DNA from: an uncultured Dorea sp.
GTDB lineage: Bacteria > Bacillota > Clostridia > Lachnospirales > Lachnospiraceae
Assembly (NCBI GenBank): GCA_910587575.1
Contig: CAJULU010000017.1
Coordinates: 1-52,543, forward strand
Direction: 5' to 3'
DNA length: 52,543 bases
Positions within the stretch are counted from its first letter, which is position 1; each line of letters starts with the position of its first letter. Both the position numbers and the translations under genes were made by a program. The notes beneath the pieces are model-generated. The model saw only the letters and a list, made by a program, of their open reading frames with translations, was not told where the DNA came from and did not search any database. Shown piece by piece: positions 16,943 to 25,453 of the stretch.

Positions 16943-16969
16943 ATATTCACCGTCTCTGCCGCATAAACT
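16943..16969 (+). promoter_or_regulatory. Sigma-E promoter of yqfC-yqfD
   Basis: ATATT (16943-16947), a 14-base spacer and CATAAACT (16962-16969) match the sigma-E consensus ATATT-N14-CATACAnT closely (one mismatch). yqfC and yqfD are sigma-E genes in B. subtilis. Confidence 0.75.
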
Positions 16970-16985
16970 ACTGTAAAATCCATGA

Positions 16986-17297
16986 ATGGCATTTTTTATG
17001 AGACCGAAAAGACAGAGACAGGAAGAGGAGAGTCATCCTTTCAGAAATAAAATTGCAGAATTGTCGGAACTTCCGAAAGACGTGGCCCTCGGCATGCCGA
17101 TTCTGACCGTTACCGGACAGATGGAGCTGTGTCTTGAGAACTACAGGGGAATTCTGGAATATACAGATTCCCTGGTGCGCATTCAGACCAGAACAGGGCA
17201 GATCCGGATTAACGGCCAGAAGCTTCAGGTGGTTTACTATACCAATGACGAGATGAAAATGACCGGACAGATAACGTCTATTGAATATCAGCATTAG
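16986..17297 (+). CDS. yqfC: Sporulation protein YqfC
   Basis: The frame gives 103 residues from ATG 16986; ATG 16998 (MRPKRQRQEEE) would remove four residues and is also possible. Neither has a clear RBS, consistent with a very short leader if the sigma-E promoter is used. The sequence (GMPILTVTGQMELCLENYRGI and IRINGQKLQVVYYTNDEMKM) is a YabP/YqfC-type beta-rich protein, often required for spore coat or engulfment functions. It precedes yqfD with a 15-base gap. Confidence 0.85.
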   Translation: MAFFMRPKRQRQEEESHPFRNKIAELSELPKDVALGMPILTVTGQMELCLENYRGILEYTDSLVRIQTRTGQIRINGQKLQVVYYTNDEMKMTGQITSIEYQH

Positions 17298-17312
17298 CGA
17301 GGAGGTACGACA

Positions 17313-18584
17313 TTGCTGTTAAAGATCATCCGATACATCAAAGGATATATCCGTATCCGTATCACAGGATACTCGACGGAAAGATTCTTAAATGCGTGCA
17401 GTCATAAGGGAATTCTGATGTGGGGGCTTGAACCGGTAAACCGAGCTTATGAGATGAATATCGAGACCAGGGGATTCAGGCAGCTGAAACCAATCATCAG
17501 GAAGACGGGAACGAAGGTGGTTATTGTGGGGCGGTTCGGTCTTCCTTTTTTTTTACATAAATACCGCAGGCGGAAATTATTTTTTGCAGGGGCGTTTCTC
17601 TGCGTGGCGCTGGTGTTCCTCATGTCCAGGTATATCTGGAATATTGACATCCAGGGAAACCATTCCTACACAGACGATACACTGCTTCGCTTTCTTGAGA
17701 GTACGGAAGTGGTCAACGGTATGAGAGTGTCTGAAGTGGACTGTGCAAGGATTGTAAAAGACATCCGTAAGGAATATAACGATATTATCTGGGTCTCTGC
17801 TTCCATCAGAGGAACCCGGCTGATCATACAGGTGAAGGAGAATGAAGATTCCCTTCCAGCCATGGATGAGACCGTGCCAGAGGAGCCTGCAGAAGAGAAC
17901 GGGGCGGGGAAGGCCATGGACATTGTAGCGGATCAGGATTGTACGATTACCAGGATTGTTCCGCGAAACGGGATTCCAATGGTGCAGGAAGGACAGGAAG
18001 TAAAAGCAGGGGAGATTCTGGTGTCCGGTCAGGTGCCGGTTCTTGACGATGCCGGGACGGTGACTGCCTATCAGTATTATGAAGCGGATGCGGATATTCA
18101 GGGGAGGACAATTCTGGAGTACCAGGATGCAGTTGACCTTACCTATGAGGAAAAAGAATATATAAATGTGGAAAAGATTGAATATTCTCTGAAAATCGGG
18201 GACTATTATTTACGGTTTGGTTCCATTGAAAATTCCTATGACGCCTGGGAAATGAACGGATATGAGAAGCAGCTGTGTATTGGCGAGAATTTCTACCTTC
18301 CTGTCACTTATGAGAGAAGAACCGCCAGACCATACCGGTCAACGGAGAAAAAATACTCGAAAAAAGAACTTCAGAAGATTTTATCTGCAAGTTTTCAGCG
18401 ATATTGTAAAGATTTGGATAAAAAGGGGGTAGAAATTATTGAGAATAATGTTAAAATATACACAGGGTCAGAGAAAGCCGAGGCGAAGGGGAGACTTACG
18501 GTTCTGATGCCGGTCGGCGCACCGGCCCAATCTCAGTTATCGGAGATCCCGGTAATCGAAGAACAAGAGGAGACAGGAGAATAG
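17313..18584 (+). CDS. yqfD: Sporulation protein YqfD
   Basis: The 423-residue protein starts at TTG 17313, seven bases after GAGGAGG. A cytoplasmic N-terminal part of about 80 residues is followed by one membrane segment (LFFAGAFLCVALVFLMSRYIW, about 92-112) and an extracytoplasmic part. This layout and the motif KENEDSLPAM-like region match YqfD. It acts with YqfC in the mother cell; the exact role is not fixed. It precedes phoH as in Bacillus. Confidence 0.9.
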   Translation: MLLKIIRYIKGYIRIRITGYSTERFLNACSHKGILMWGLEPVNRAYEMNIETRGFRQLKPIIRKTGTKVVIVGRFGLPFFLHKYRRRKLFFAGAFLCVALVFLMSRYIWNIDIQGNHSYTDDTLLRFLESTEVVNGMRVSEVDCARIVKDIRKEYNDIIWVSASIRGTRLIIQVKENEDSLPAMDETVPEEPAEENGAGKAMDIVADQDCTITRIVPRNGIPMVQEGQEVKAGEILVSGQVPVLDDAGTVTAYQYYEADADIQGRTILEYQDAVDLTYEEKEYINVEKIEYSLKIGDYYLRFGSIENSYDAWEMNGYEKQLCIGENFYLPVTYERRTARPYRSTEKKYSKKELQKILSASFQRYCKDLDKKGVEIIENNVKIYTGSEKAEAKGRLTVLMPVGAPAQSQLSEIPVIEEQEETGE

Positions 18585-18587
18585 CGG

Positions 18588-19604
18588 ATGGGATTAATGG
18601 AGGCAGTCATCGACATACCGGCTGAACATGCGGGAAACGTGTTTGGCCAGTTTGATGTTTTTGCGAAGAAGATAGAGCGTACCCTTCATGTGACACTGAT
18701 TGCCAGGGGTGAGAGCGTGAAGATCATGGGGGAAGCGGCGAATACAGAGAAGGCGAAGAAGGTGCTTTCCCAGCTTGTGGGGCTGTCGAAAAGGGGCAGT
18801 ATGATCCAGGAGCAGAATGTGGACTATACCCTTGCCCTTGTCATGGAAGACAGTAAGGAGAGCGTTCTGGAACTGGATGCAGACATTATCTGCCATACTC
18901 TGCAGGGGAAGCCGATCAAACCCAGGACACTGGGGCAGAAGGCTTATGTGGAGGCCATGCGTAAGAAGATGATCGTATTCGGCCTGGGGCCTGCCGGTAC
19001 GGGAAAGACTTATCTTGCCATGGCCATGGCGATCACGGCATTCCGTAATAACGAGGTGGGAAGGATCATACTGACAAGGCCTGCCATTGAAGCAGGGGAG
19101 AAGCTGGGGTTTCTGCCGGGAGATCTGCAGAGCAAGATTGACCCTTATCTGCGGCCTCTGTACGATGCCCTGTATCAGATTATGGGGGCTGAGAGTTTCC
19201 TGAAGAATTCGGAGCGGGGGCTCATCGAGGTAGCTCCTCTGGCGTATATGAGAGGACGGACCCTGGATAATGCGTATATCATTCTGGATGAGGCGCAGAA
19301 TACGACACCTGCACAGATGAAGATGTTTCTCACAAGAATCGGTTTTGGTTCCAGGGTGGCTGTTACGGGAGACACTTCCCAGAAGGATCTGCCCGCCGGA
19401 CAGGTATCAGGGCTTGACGTGGCTATTTCTGTCCTTAAGAATATTGACGATATCGGAATCTGCCATCTGACCAGCAAGGACGTGGTCCGCCATCCGCTGG
19501 TGCAGAAGATCGTGAAAGCGTACGAAGAGTACGAGAACCGCAGTAGAAACCATGGCAGAGACGGCAGAGAGAAGCAGATGAAGAACAAAAGGAGAAAATC
19601 ATGA
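18588..19604 (+). CDS. phoH: PhoH-family P-loop ATPase
   Basis: Walker A GPAGTGKTYLAM and Walker B YIILDEAQN lie in a PhoH core (about residues 100-310), with a KH-like N-terminal segment (VDYTLALVME region). Length of 338 residues is usual for the PhoH/PhoL (YbeZ-like) form, which works with YbeY in rRNA and ribosome maturation. Start ATG 18588, close to the yqfD stop. The stop overlaps ybeY by four bases. Confidence 0.95.
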   Translation: MGLMEAVIDIPAEHAGNVFGQFDVFAKKIERTLHVTLIARGESVKIMGEAANTEKAKKVLSQLVGLSKRGSMIQEQNVDYTLALVMEDSKESVLELDADIICHTLQGKPIKPRTLGQKAYVEAMRKKMIVFGLGPAGTGKTYLAMAMAITAFRNNEVGRIILTRPAIEAGEKLGFLPGDLQSKIDPYLRPLYDALYQIMGAESFLKNSERGLIEVAPLAYMRGRTLDNAYIILDEAQNTTPAQMKMFLTRIGFGSRVAVTGDTSQKDLPAGQVSGLDVAISVLKNIDDIGICHLTSKDVVRHPLVQKIVKAYEEYENRSRNHGRDGREKQMKNKRRKS

Positions 19605-20095
19605 CACTTTATTTTGAAGAAGAGGGAGAAATTGCGCTTCCTTTCGAGTGCCGCCAGACTGCAGAAAAAGTAGTCGAAACAGCCCTTGATGTAGCAGGCT
19701 GTCCTTATGAGGCGCAGGTGAGCCTTCTGCTTACGATGAATACACAGATAAAGGAGATGAACAAGGAATTCAGAGGGATTGAGAAGCCTACGGATGTGCT
19801 TTCGTTTCCAATGATTGAATACCAGAATCCTGGAGAATTTGATTTTCTTGAGGAGAGAGAGGATTGTTTTGACCCGGAGTCAGGAGAACTTTCCCTGGGA
19901 GACATTGTCATTTCTAAAGAGAAAGTCCTTGCACAGGCAAAGGAATATGGACATTCCATTCTGCGGGAATATGCATTCCTGATCGTCCATTCCATCCTGC
20001 ATCTGACCGGATATGATCATATGGAGCCAGAAGAACGCCGGGTTATGGAGGCGAAGCAGGATGAGATTATGGATATTCTGAATATAATACGATAA
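19601..20095 (+). CDS. ybeY: Endoribonuclease YbeY
   Basis: The 164-residue protein has the zinc-binding motif HSILHLTGYDH and an N-terminal domain of normal length. YbeY is a single-strand endoribonuclease required for 16S rRNA 3' processing and ribosome quality control. It overlaps phoH (ATGA). In B. subtilis a 7TM-HD gene (yqfF/pgpH) lies between phoH and ybeY; here it is absent. Confidence 0.96.
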   Translation: MTLYFEEEGEIALPFECRQTAEKVVETALDVAGCPYEAQVSLLLTMNTQIKEMNKEFRGIEKPTDVLSFPMIEYQNPGEFDFLEEREDCFDPESGELSLGDIVISKEKVLAQAKEYGHSILREYAFLIVHSILHLTGYDHMEPEERRVMEAKQDEIMDILNIIR

Positions 20096-20108
20096 GAGGG
20101 AGCAATAT

Positions 20109-21767
20109 ATGGCTGAACGACGAAGAAAAAGAGATAAGAATTTTCTGGTCCAGGGATCGATTCTGGCATTTGCGGGGGTGATCACCAAGATCATAGGCGC
20201 CGTTTACAGAATTCCACTTACCAATGCCGTGGGCACAGAAGGAATGGGGTACTACAATGTAGCCTTTTCCATCTATACCATCGCCCTTATGCTTACCTCC
20301 TACAGCCTTCCTCTGGCTGTCTCTAAGCTGGTGTCTGCGCGGGTAGCAGTGGGGGAATACCGGAATGCCTACAAGGTATTCAAATGTGCCATGATGTTTG
20401 CAGTGGTTGCCAGCGGCGTGGTGTCTCTGGCTATCTTTTTCGGGGCGGAATTTATTGCGGATACGCTGATGTCCATGGATATGAGCGTCTATGCGCTGCG
20501 TGTCCTGGCGCCCTGTATTTTCGTGGTGGCGCTGCTGGGAGTGATCAGAGGCTTTTTCCAGGGAAACGGTTCTATGATGCCGACGGCCTTTTCACAGGTG
20601 ATTGAGCAGATCGTGAATGCGGTTGCCTCGATTGTGGGTGCGTATCTGCTGCTTGAGACAGGAAAGAAGATTGCCCAGACAAGAGGGGATGATTCCTACG
20701 GCCCGGCTTATGCAGCAGCCGGCGGAACGGTGGGGACAATCATGGGTGCATTTGTGGCCCTTCTGTTCGTGTTCGTGGTTTTTATTGCCTATTACCAGTT
20801 GTTCCGCAGGAAGATGCGGCGGGACAGAAGCCGGAAGCGGGAGAGTTATCAGAGGATTTACAGGATTTTGTTTCTGACGATTGCGCCAGTCATCTTAAGC
20901 GCCACGGTCTACAATATCAGTGACTTTCTGGATACCGCCATTTTCAATAATATTATGGCGGCGCAGGGATATAAGAAGACAGAATATGCGAGCCTGATGG
21001 GAATCTTCGGGAGTCAGTTCAACACACTGATCAATGTGCCTCTGTCTGTGGCCACGGCTCTGGCGGCATCGCTGATTCCGAGTCTCGTGGCGACCGTACA
21101 GACCGGGAGCCGTAAGCAGGTACATAGAAAGATTGACACAGCGATTCGTTTTAATATGATGATTGCAATTCCAAGTGCAGTCGGTCTTACCATTCTGGCG
21201 AAACCTTTGATGGATCTGCTGTTTTATACGGAGGATAACACAACGGCTGCGCTTATGCTGCAGCTGGGAGCTGTCTCGGTAATATTTTTCTGTCCGTCCA
21301 CTCTGACGAATTCGGTTCTTCAGGGACTGGACGACATGATGGCTCCGGTGAAGAATTCCTCGATTGCGCTGGTGGTTCATATCCTTTCGCTGTTTGTGAT
21401 GATGGTGGCATTTAAGTGGAATATCTATGCGGTGGTCATGAGCAGGACGATTTTCGCAGCTACGGTTTATATGCTGAATTCTCATGCATTGCGGGAGAGG
21501 ATCGGTTATGTGCAGGAACGGAAGAGGACGTTTATCATACCGGCTGTTGCATCGGGAATTATGGGCGCAGTTGCGGTAATTGTCCATCTGCTTTTTGAAC
21601 TGTTTGCCGGAGCAAGGATCGCCACTGTTTTTGCACTGCTGGCAGCAGTGCCGGCTTATGGCGCCGCACTGGTTCTGCTTGGGGGTGTTACGGAGGATGA
21701 GATTGAGAGTATGCCCAAAGGCACTCTGCTTTTGTCCATCTGCCGGAGAACCCATCTGTTGAGATAA
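20109..21767 (+). CDS. MOP-superfamily flippase (polysaccharide/lipid II, SpoVB-like)
   Basis: The 552-residue membrane protein has about 14 hydrophobic segments and the typical start GSILAFAGVITKIIGAVYRIPL, which is seen in the SpoVB/YtgP/MurJ-like branch. It probably flips lipid-linked glycan precursors across the membrane. RBS AGAGGGAG is close to the ATG at 20109. It follows ybeY by 13 bases, which is a plausible operon. SpoVB versus another paralogue is not decided by sequence alone. Confidence 0.88.
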   Translation: MAERRRKRDKNFLVQGSILAFAGVITKIIGAVYRIPLTNAVGTEGMGYYNVAFSIYTIALMLTSYSLPLAVSKLVSARVAVGEYRNAYKVFKCAMMFAVVASGVVSLAIFFGAEFIADTLMSMDMSVYALRVLAPCIFVVALLGVIRGFFQGNGSMMPTAFSQVIEQIVNAVASIVGAYLLLETGKKIAQTRGDDSYGPAYAAAGGTVGTIMGAFVALLFVFVVFIAYYQLFRRKMRRDRSRKRESYQRIYRILFLTIAPVILSATVYNISDFLDTAIFNNIMAAQGYKKTEYASLMGIFGSQFNTLINVPLSVATALAASLIPSLVATVQTGSRKQVHRKIDTAIRFNMMIAIPSAVGLTILAKPLMDLLFYTEDNTTAALMLQLGAVSVIFFCPSTLTNSVLQGLDDMMAPVKNSSIALVVHILSLFVMMVAFKWNIYAVVMSRTIFAATVYMLNSHALRERIGYVQERKRTFIIPAVASGIMGAVAVIVHLLFELFAGARIATVFALLAAVPAYGAALVLLGGVTEDEIESMPKGTLLLSICRRTHLLR

Positions 21768-21791
21768 GTTACCTTAAAATATAAGAAAATC

Positions 21792-21822
21792 TGCATAAAA
21801 CATCGGAAAATCACCGATACTG
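21792..21822 (+). promoter_or_regulatory. Possible forespore (sigma-G) promoter
   Basis: TGCATA (21792-21797) and GATACTG (21816-21822) with an 18-base spacer resemble the sigma-G consensus TGAATA-N17/18-CATACTA, 5/6 and 5/7 matches. It fits the BofC-like gene just downstream, but the evidence is weak. Confidence 0.35.
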
Positions 21823-21844
21823 TACTAAAAAAGGAGTGGTCCTT

Positions 21845-22243
21845 ATGAGGAATAAGTATGGTATCGGATTTTTCGGAATTATGATTGTAGCATTAATGCT
21901 GGTTACGGGAGCTTATCAGTTAAGCTATCAGAGGGCGAAAGAGCAGTCAGAGGTCAGGGTTGCCGAAAATGCCAGGACCCGGGATGATGTCACGGTTACC
22001 ACTCCGGAGCCGGCTCCTGCCACGGTGGCTGCGGACGGACAGGCGTTAAAAGAAGACTGTTATTATCTGATGGAAGTGAATGGATATGTTGTGGTTTATT
22101 TAAGTGACAAGAAGACGCCTTATGAGTATACGGATATTAAGTATGACGATCTTCCGGCAGAGCTTCGGGACGAGATCCGCAACGGCAAGTATATGGAGGA
22201 TGCGAAGACGCTTTATGGTTTTCTGGAAAATTACTCAAGCTGA
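21845..22243 (+). CDS. BofC C-terminal-domain-like secreted/membrane protein
   Basis: The 132-residue protein has an N-terminal hydrophobic segment (GIGFFGIMIVALMLVTGAY) that may be a signal anchor, a Pro/Thr-rich linker, then a domain DCYYLMEVNGYVVVYLSD...YEYTDIKYDDLPAELRDEI resembling the BofC C-terminal domain. In Bacillus BofC is a forespore-secreted inhibitor of the SpoIVB protease, controlling sigma-K activation. Start is ATG 21845 behind AAAGGAGTGG. A possible sigma-G promoter upstream agrees. Domain match is by eye. Confidence 0.6.
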   Translation: MRNKYGIGFFGIMIVALMLVTGAYQLSYQRAKEQSEVRVAENARTRDDVTVTTPEPAPATVAADGQALKEDCYYLMEVNGYVVVYLSDKKTPYEYTDIKYDDLPAELRDEIRNGKYMEDAKTLYGFLENYSS

Positions 22244-22394
22244 CTGGGATTGCACAATCGTTAGTAGACTTTTGGGGGAAGATGGTGTAAGATAAAATAA
22301 GATGAAGGAAGAAAGATACAAAGGAAGCGCCAGGATCGTGTTTATCGGATGGTGAGAGTGATGTTCTGACGGCTTCGGGGGAAGGAAGTGAGCT

Positions 22395-22616
22395 ATGGAA
22401 GATCAGAAAATTACAAGGATTAATGAGTTGTACCATAAGTCAAAGGCGGAAGGACTGACAGACGATGAGCGCAAAGAACAGCAGATTCTGAGAAAAGAGT
22501 ATGTGGAAGCATTCAGACGGAATCTGCGGGGGCAGCTGGATCAGATTTCGATTAAGGAAAAGGACGGTTCAATTACGAATCTGGGAGAGAAGTTTGGAAT
22601 CAAAAGGGGAAATTAG
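22395..22616 (+). CDS. DUF896-family small protein (YnzC-like)
   Basis: The 73-residue protein has the DUF896 pattern: INELYHKSKAEGLTDDERKEQ and RKEYVEAFRRNLRGQLDQI, two antiparallel helices. Members are small cytoplasmic proteins of unclear role in Firmicutes. A GGAAGTGAG RBS precedes ATG 22395. Its end overlaps the start of the next gene by 23 bases. Confidence 0.93.
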   Translation: MEDQKITRINELYHKSKAEGLTDDERKEQQILRKEYVEAFRRNLRGQLDQISIKEKDGSITNLGEKFGIKRGN

Positions 22617-23337
22617 ACGGAAGATCCGGCAGGAACGGGCGAAGATAGAAGAAAGACGATGGATTCGGGACACGGAGGAGATTGCTTCTGCTGTAATCAG
22701 GCATCCATGGTTTAAGCGTGAAAGGAATCTCTATCTCTATGTGGACTGCAGGGGAGAGGTCGGAACGAGAAGGATTATGGAAGAGGCATTTCATAGAGGG
22801 AAGAATGTATGGGTTCCCCGGGTAACGGGGGATTCCATGCATTTTTATCGTATTTACGGGATGCATGACCTCAGGCCCGGTACATATGGAATTCCTGAGC
22901 CGACGGGGACGGAGGCTGCAGATGGAAGACAAGGGCTGATGGTGATGCCGGGTGTGGCGTTTGATGAAAAGTGTCACCGGGTTGGGTATGGCGGCGGCTT
23001 TTATGACAGGTATCTTGAGCGGTACAGGAATCTGCGCAGGATGGCGGTTGCGTTCGAGTTCCAGGTTATGACGGCGGTACCGCATGAAGAGTATGATATC
23101 TGCCCGGAAATTCTGATTACAGAGAAAAGAATACGAGAAGCGGAAGGTGATCATATGCAGGCAGGACTGCCGAAAGATCCCGTGATGATGCTAAGTGTCG
23201 TGAATACGAAGCTGCGGGATTTCTATGGCTCATTGGATGAGCTATGTGAAGATATGGGCGTGGGAAGAGAGGAAATTATTTGTAAATTAAAAGAAATTGG
23301 TTATGAGTATGATGCAAAAGGGCGGCAGTTTGTCTGA
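22594..23337 (+). CDS. 5-formyltetrahydrofolate cyclo-ligase fused to DUF4250
   Basis: Translation is set at TTG 22594, six bases after GGGAGAG (22582-22588), inside the end of the DUF896 gene. Residues 1-185 or so are 5-formyl-THF cyclo-ligase (converts 5-formyl-THF to 5,10-methenyl-THF using ATP), with the signature CHRVGYGGGFYDRYLE. The frame continues without a stop into about 60 residues (LPKDPVMMLSVVNTKLRDFY...GYEYDAKGRQFV) typical of DUF4250, normally a separate small protein. An internal ATG at 23155 with a GGAAGGTGAT RBS could also make DUF4250 alone. Confidence 0.9.
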   Translation: MESKGEIRRKIRQERAKIEERRWIRDTEEIASAVIRHPWFKRERNLYLYVDCRGEVGTRRIMEEAFHRGKNVWVPRVTGDSMHFYRIYGMHDLRPGTYGIPEPTGTEAADGRQGLMVMPGVAFDEKCHRVGYGGGFYDRYLERYRNLRRMAVAFEFQVMTAVPHEEYDICPEILITEKRIREAEGDHMQAGLPKDPVMMLSVVNTKLRDFYGSLDELCEDMGVGREEIICKLKEIGYEYDAKGRQFV

Positions 23338-23398
23338 TCTGTCTGATGAATGTGAGCTTCTTTTTGATAATATGACAGAGAGGGAAAAGTGAAGAGAA

Positions 23399-24865
23399 AT
23401 GTATAACGAAACTGATTTAGACAAAATAGATATAGCGGCAGAGCCGCCAACAGAGGAACCGGCCAGACAATACTACTTTATGGCAAAATGCAGGGAGTGG
23501 GTAAAAGACTTTGAACAAAAGAATGGCCGCTTACCCAAATCCTGTGTAGTCACCTTCGGCTGCCAGATGAATGCCCGTGACTCCGAGAAGTTAAGGGGAA
23601 TCTTAAGAGAGACCGGCTATGTGGAGGCTTCGGAGGAGGAGGCGGACTTTGTTATCTACAATACCTGTACAGTCCGTGAAAATGCGAATACCCGGGTATA
23701 TGGAAGACTTGGGCAGCAAAAGCCCCGGAAGAAAAAGAATCCTCATATGATGATCGGGCTTTGCGGCTGTATGATGCAGGAGCCGGAGGCAGTGGAGAAG
23801 TTAAAGAAGAGTTACGGGTTTGTGGACATTATTTTCGGAACTCACAATATCTACAAATTTGCGGAACTGGTGGCGGCCCGTCTCGAGTCAGACAGAATGG
23901 TCATTGATATCTGGAAAGATACAGACCGGATTGTGGAGAATCTTCCGAATGAACGGAAATATGCATTTAAGTCTGGAATCAATATTATGTCAGGCTGTAA
24001 TAATTTCTGCAGTTATTGCATCGTTCCCTATGTGCGGGGACGGGAGAGAAGCCGGGATCCCCAGGCCATTATAAAAGAAATCCGGCGGCTTGCGGCGGAC
24101 GGAGTCAGCGAAGTCATGCTGCTTGGACAGAATGTAAATTCTTATGGAAAGACGCTGGATACCCCCATGACATTTGCCGGACTTCTGCAGGAGATTGAGA
24201 AGATTGACGGGATACGGCGGATCCGGTTCATGACTTCCCATCCCAAGGATCTTTCCGATGAGCTGATTGAAGTCATGGGAAATTCGCAGAAGATCTGTAA
24301 GCATCTGCATCTTCCCGTTCAGTCGGGGAGTACGGATATCCTTGAGAAGATGAACCGCCGGTATACGAAGGAGCAGTATCTGGGGCTGGTGGAGAAGATC
24401 CGTAAGGCTGTGCCGGATATTTCTCTGACGACGGACATTATCGTGGGATTTCCGGGAGAGACGGAAGCGGATTTTGAAGAGACACTGGATGTGGTCAGGA
24501 AGGTACGCTATGACAGTGCGTTTACATTTATCTATTCGAAGCGGACGGGAACACCTGCTGCCGTGATGGAGAACCAGGTTCCGGAGGAGGTCATCAAGAG
24601 ACGTTTCGACCGGCTGCTTAAGGAGGTTCAGACGATTGCATCGCAGGCTTGTGCGGTCCATGAGGGAACCGTAGGAGAGGTACTGGTGGAGAGTATCTGT
24701 GACCACGACCCGGGGATGGTGACGGGAAGATTAAGCAATAATCTGCTGGTACATTTCCCCGGAGGCAGGGAACTGATCGGATGTTATGTGGATGTGCTGC
24801 TGAAAGAGTGCAGAGGGTTCTACTATATCGGAGAGATGCACAGGACACAAAAGGCGCCAGTATAA
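23399..24865 (+). CDS. miaB: tRNA-2-methylthio-N6-isopentenyladenosine synthase
   Basis: This 488-residue radical-SAM enzyme adds the 2-methylthio group to i6A37 of tRNA. An N-terminal UPF0004 domain holds three cysteines (TFGCQMNARDSE, NTCTV, GLCGCMMQ). A radical-SAM domain has SGCNNFCSYCIVPYVRG (the CxxxCxxC cluster), and a C-terminal TRAM domain follows (about residues 415-480). Start ATG 23399. In Bacillus it sits close to mutS-mutL; here about 6.9 kb intervenes. Confidence 0.97.
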   Translation: MYNETDLDKIDIAAEPPTEEPARQYYFMAKCREWVKDFEQKNGRLPKSCVVTFGCQMNARDSEKLRGILRETGYVEASEEEADFVIYNTCTVRENANTRVYGRLGQQKPRKKKNPHMMIGLCGCMMQEPEAVEKLKKSYGFVDIIFGTHNIYKFAELVAARLESDRMVIDIWKDTDRIVENLPNERKYAFKSGINIMSGCNNFCSYCIVPYVRGRERSRDPQAIIKEIRRLAADGVSEVMLLGQNVNSYGKTLDTPMTFAGLLQEIEKIDGIRRIRFMTSHPKDLSDELIEVMGNSQKICKHLHLPVQSGSTDILEKMNRRYTKEQYLGLVEKIRKAVPDISLTTDIIVGFPGETEADFEETLDVVRKVRYDSAFTFIYSKRTGTPAAVMENQVPEEVIKRRFDRLLKEVQTIASQACAVHEGTVGEVLVESICDHDPGMVTGRLSNNLLVHFPGGRELIGCYVDVLLKECRGFYYIGEMHRTQKAPV

Positions 24866-24903
24866 TTTCAAAGAGAAATAAATACCACCTATAATCTGCT
24901 CAG

Positions 24904-24949
24904 AAAATGCCCACACTATGTATGAATAACATAAGTGAGGGCATTTTTA
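24904..24949 (+). terminator. Hairpin with T run after miaB, directly before the next gene
   Basis: AAAATGCCC (24904-24912) with ACACT pairs with AGTGAGGGCATTTT (24934-24947). The 3' arm contains GAGGG, the only candidate RBS for the ATG at 24951, so the hairpin may both terminate miaB transcripts and mask that RBS. Confidence 0.7.
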
Positions 24950-24950
24950 C

Positions 24951-25367
24951 ATGAAGAAACTGAGTGAATATTTATTATTATGGACCATAGGCGGGTGCCT
25001 TTATTATTTTTTTGAAATATTCTTCCGTGGATTTTCACACTGGTCGATGTTCGTGCTTGGCGGAATCTGCATGGTCTTTTTCACCATACAGGGACAGATG
25101 GTCCACTGGGAGGATCCGCTGTGGATCCAGATTCTCCGATGTATTATATTTGTAACGGCCATGGAATTTATCACAGGCATTATTGTCAATAAATGGCTGC
25201 ATCTGGCGGTCTGGGATTACAGTAACCAGCCGTTCCAGCTGTTCGGGCAGATCTGCCTTCCGTTTATGATTATTTTCTCGGGATTGTGCGCCCTGGGGAT
25301 CTTACTCGGCGGGTATCTGTCTTACTGGCTGTATGGAGAAGAGAAACCCCATTATCATGTCCTGTAG
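24951..25367 (+). CDS. Putative ABC-transporter type IV membrane protein
   Basis: The 138-residue protein has about four hydrophobic segments and resembles the PF06541 family (formerly DUF1113, sometimes called ABC_trans_CmpB), with the LLLWTIGGCLYYFFEIFFRG start and a VWDYSNQPFQ-type loop. No ATPase or binding protein is adjacent, so transporter function is uncertain. Its RBS appears to lie in the 3' arm of the preceding hairpin. Confidence 0.8.
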   Translation: MKKLSEYLLLWTIGGCLYYFFEIFFRGFSHWSMFVLGGICMVFFTIQGQMVHWEDPLWIQILRCIIFVTAMEFITGIIVNKWLHLAVWDYSNQPFQLFGQICLPFMIIFSGLCALGILLGGYLSYWLYGEEKPHYHVL

Positions 25368-25394
25368 GCAGGGAAATATGAGTCCGGAAAAAAG

Positions 25395-25423
25395 TTGCTA
25401 TTTTACGGCTTCCTAAGTATACT
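25395..25423 (+). promoter_or_regulatory. Sigma-A promoter of the DUF4132 pair
   Basis: TTGCTA (25395-25400), a 17-base spacer and TATACT (25418-25423) precede the 138-residue gene at 25454 by about 30 bases. Confidence 0.6.
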
Positions 25424-25453
25424 GGTAATAGAAAGAAACCAGGAGGAAACGAA

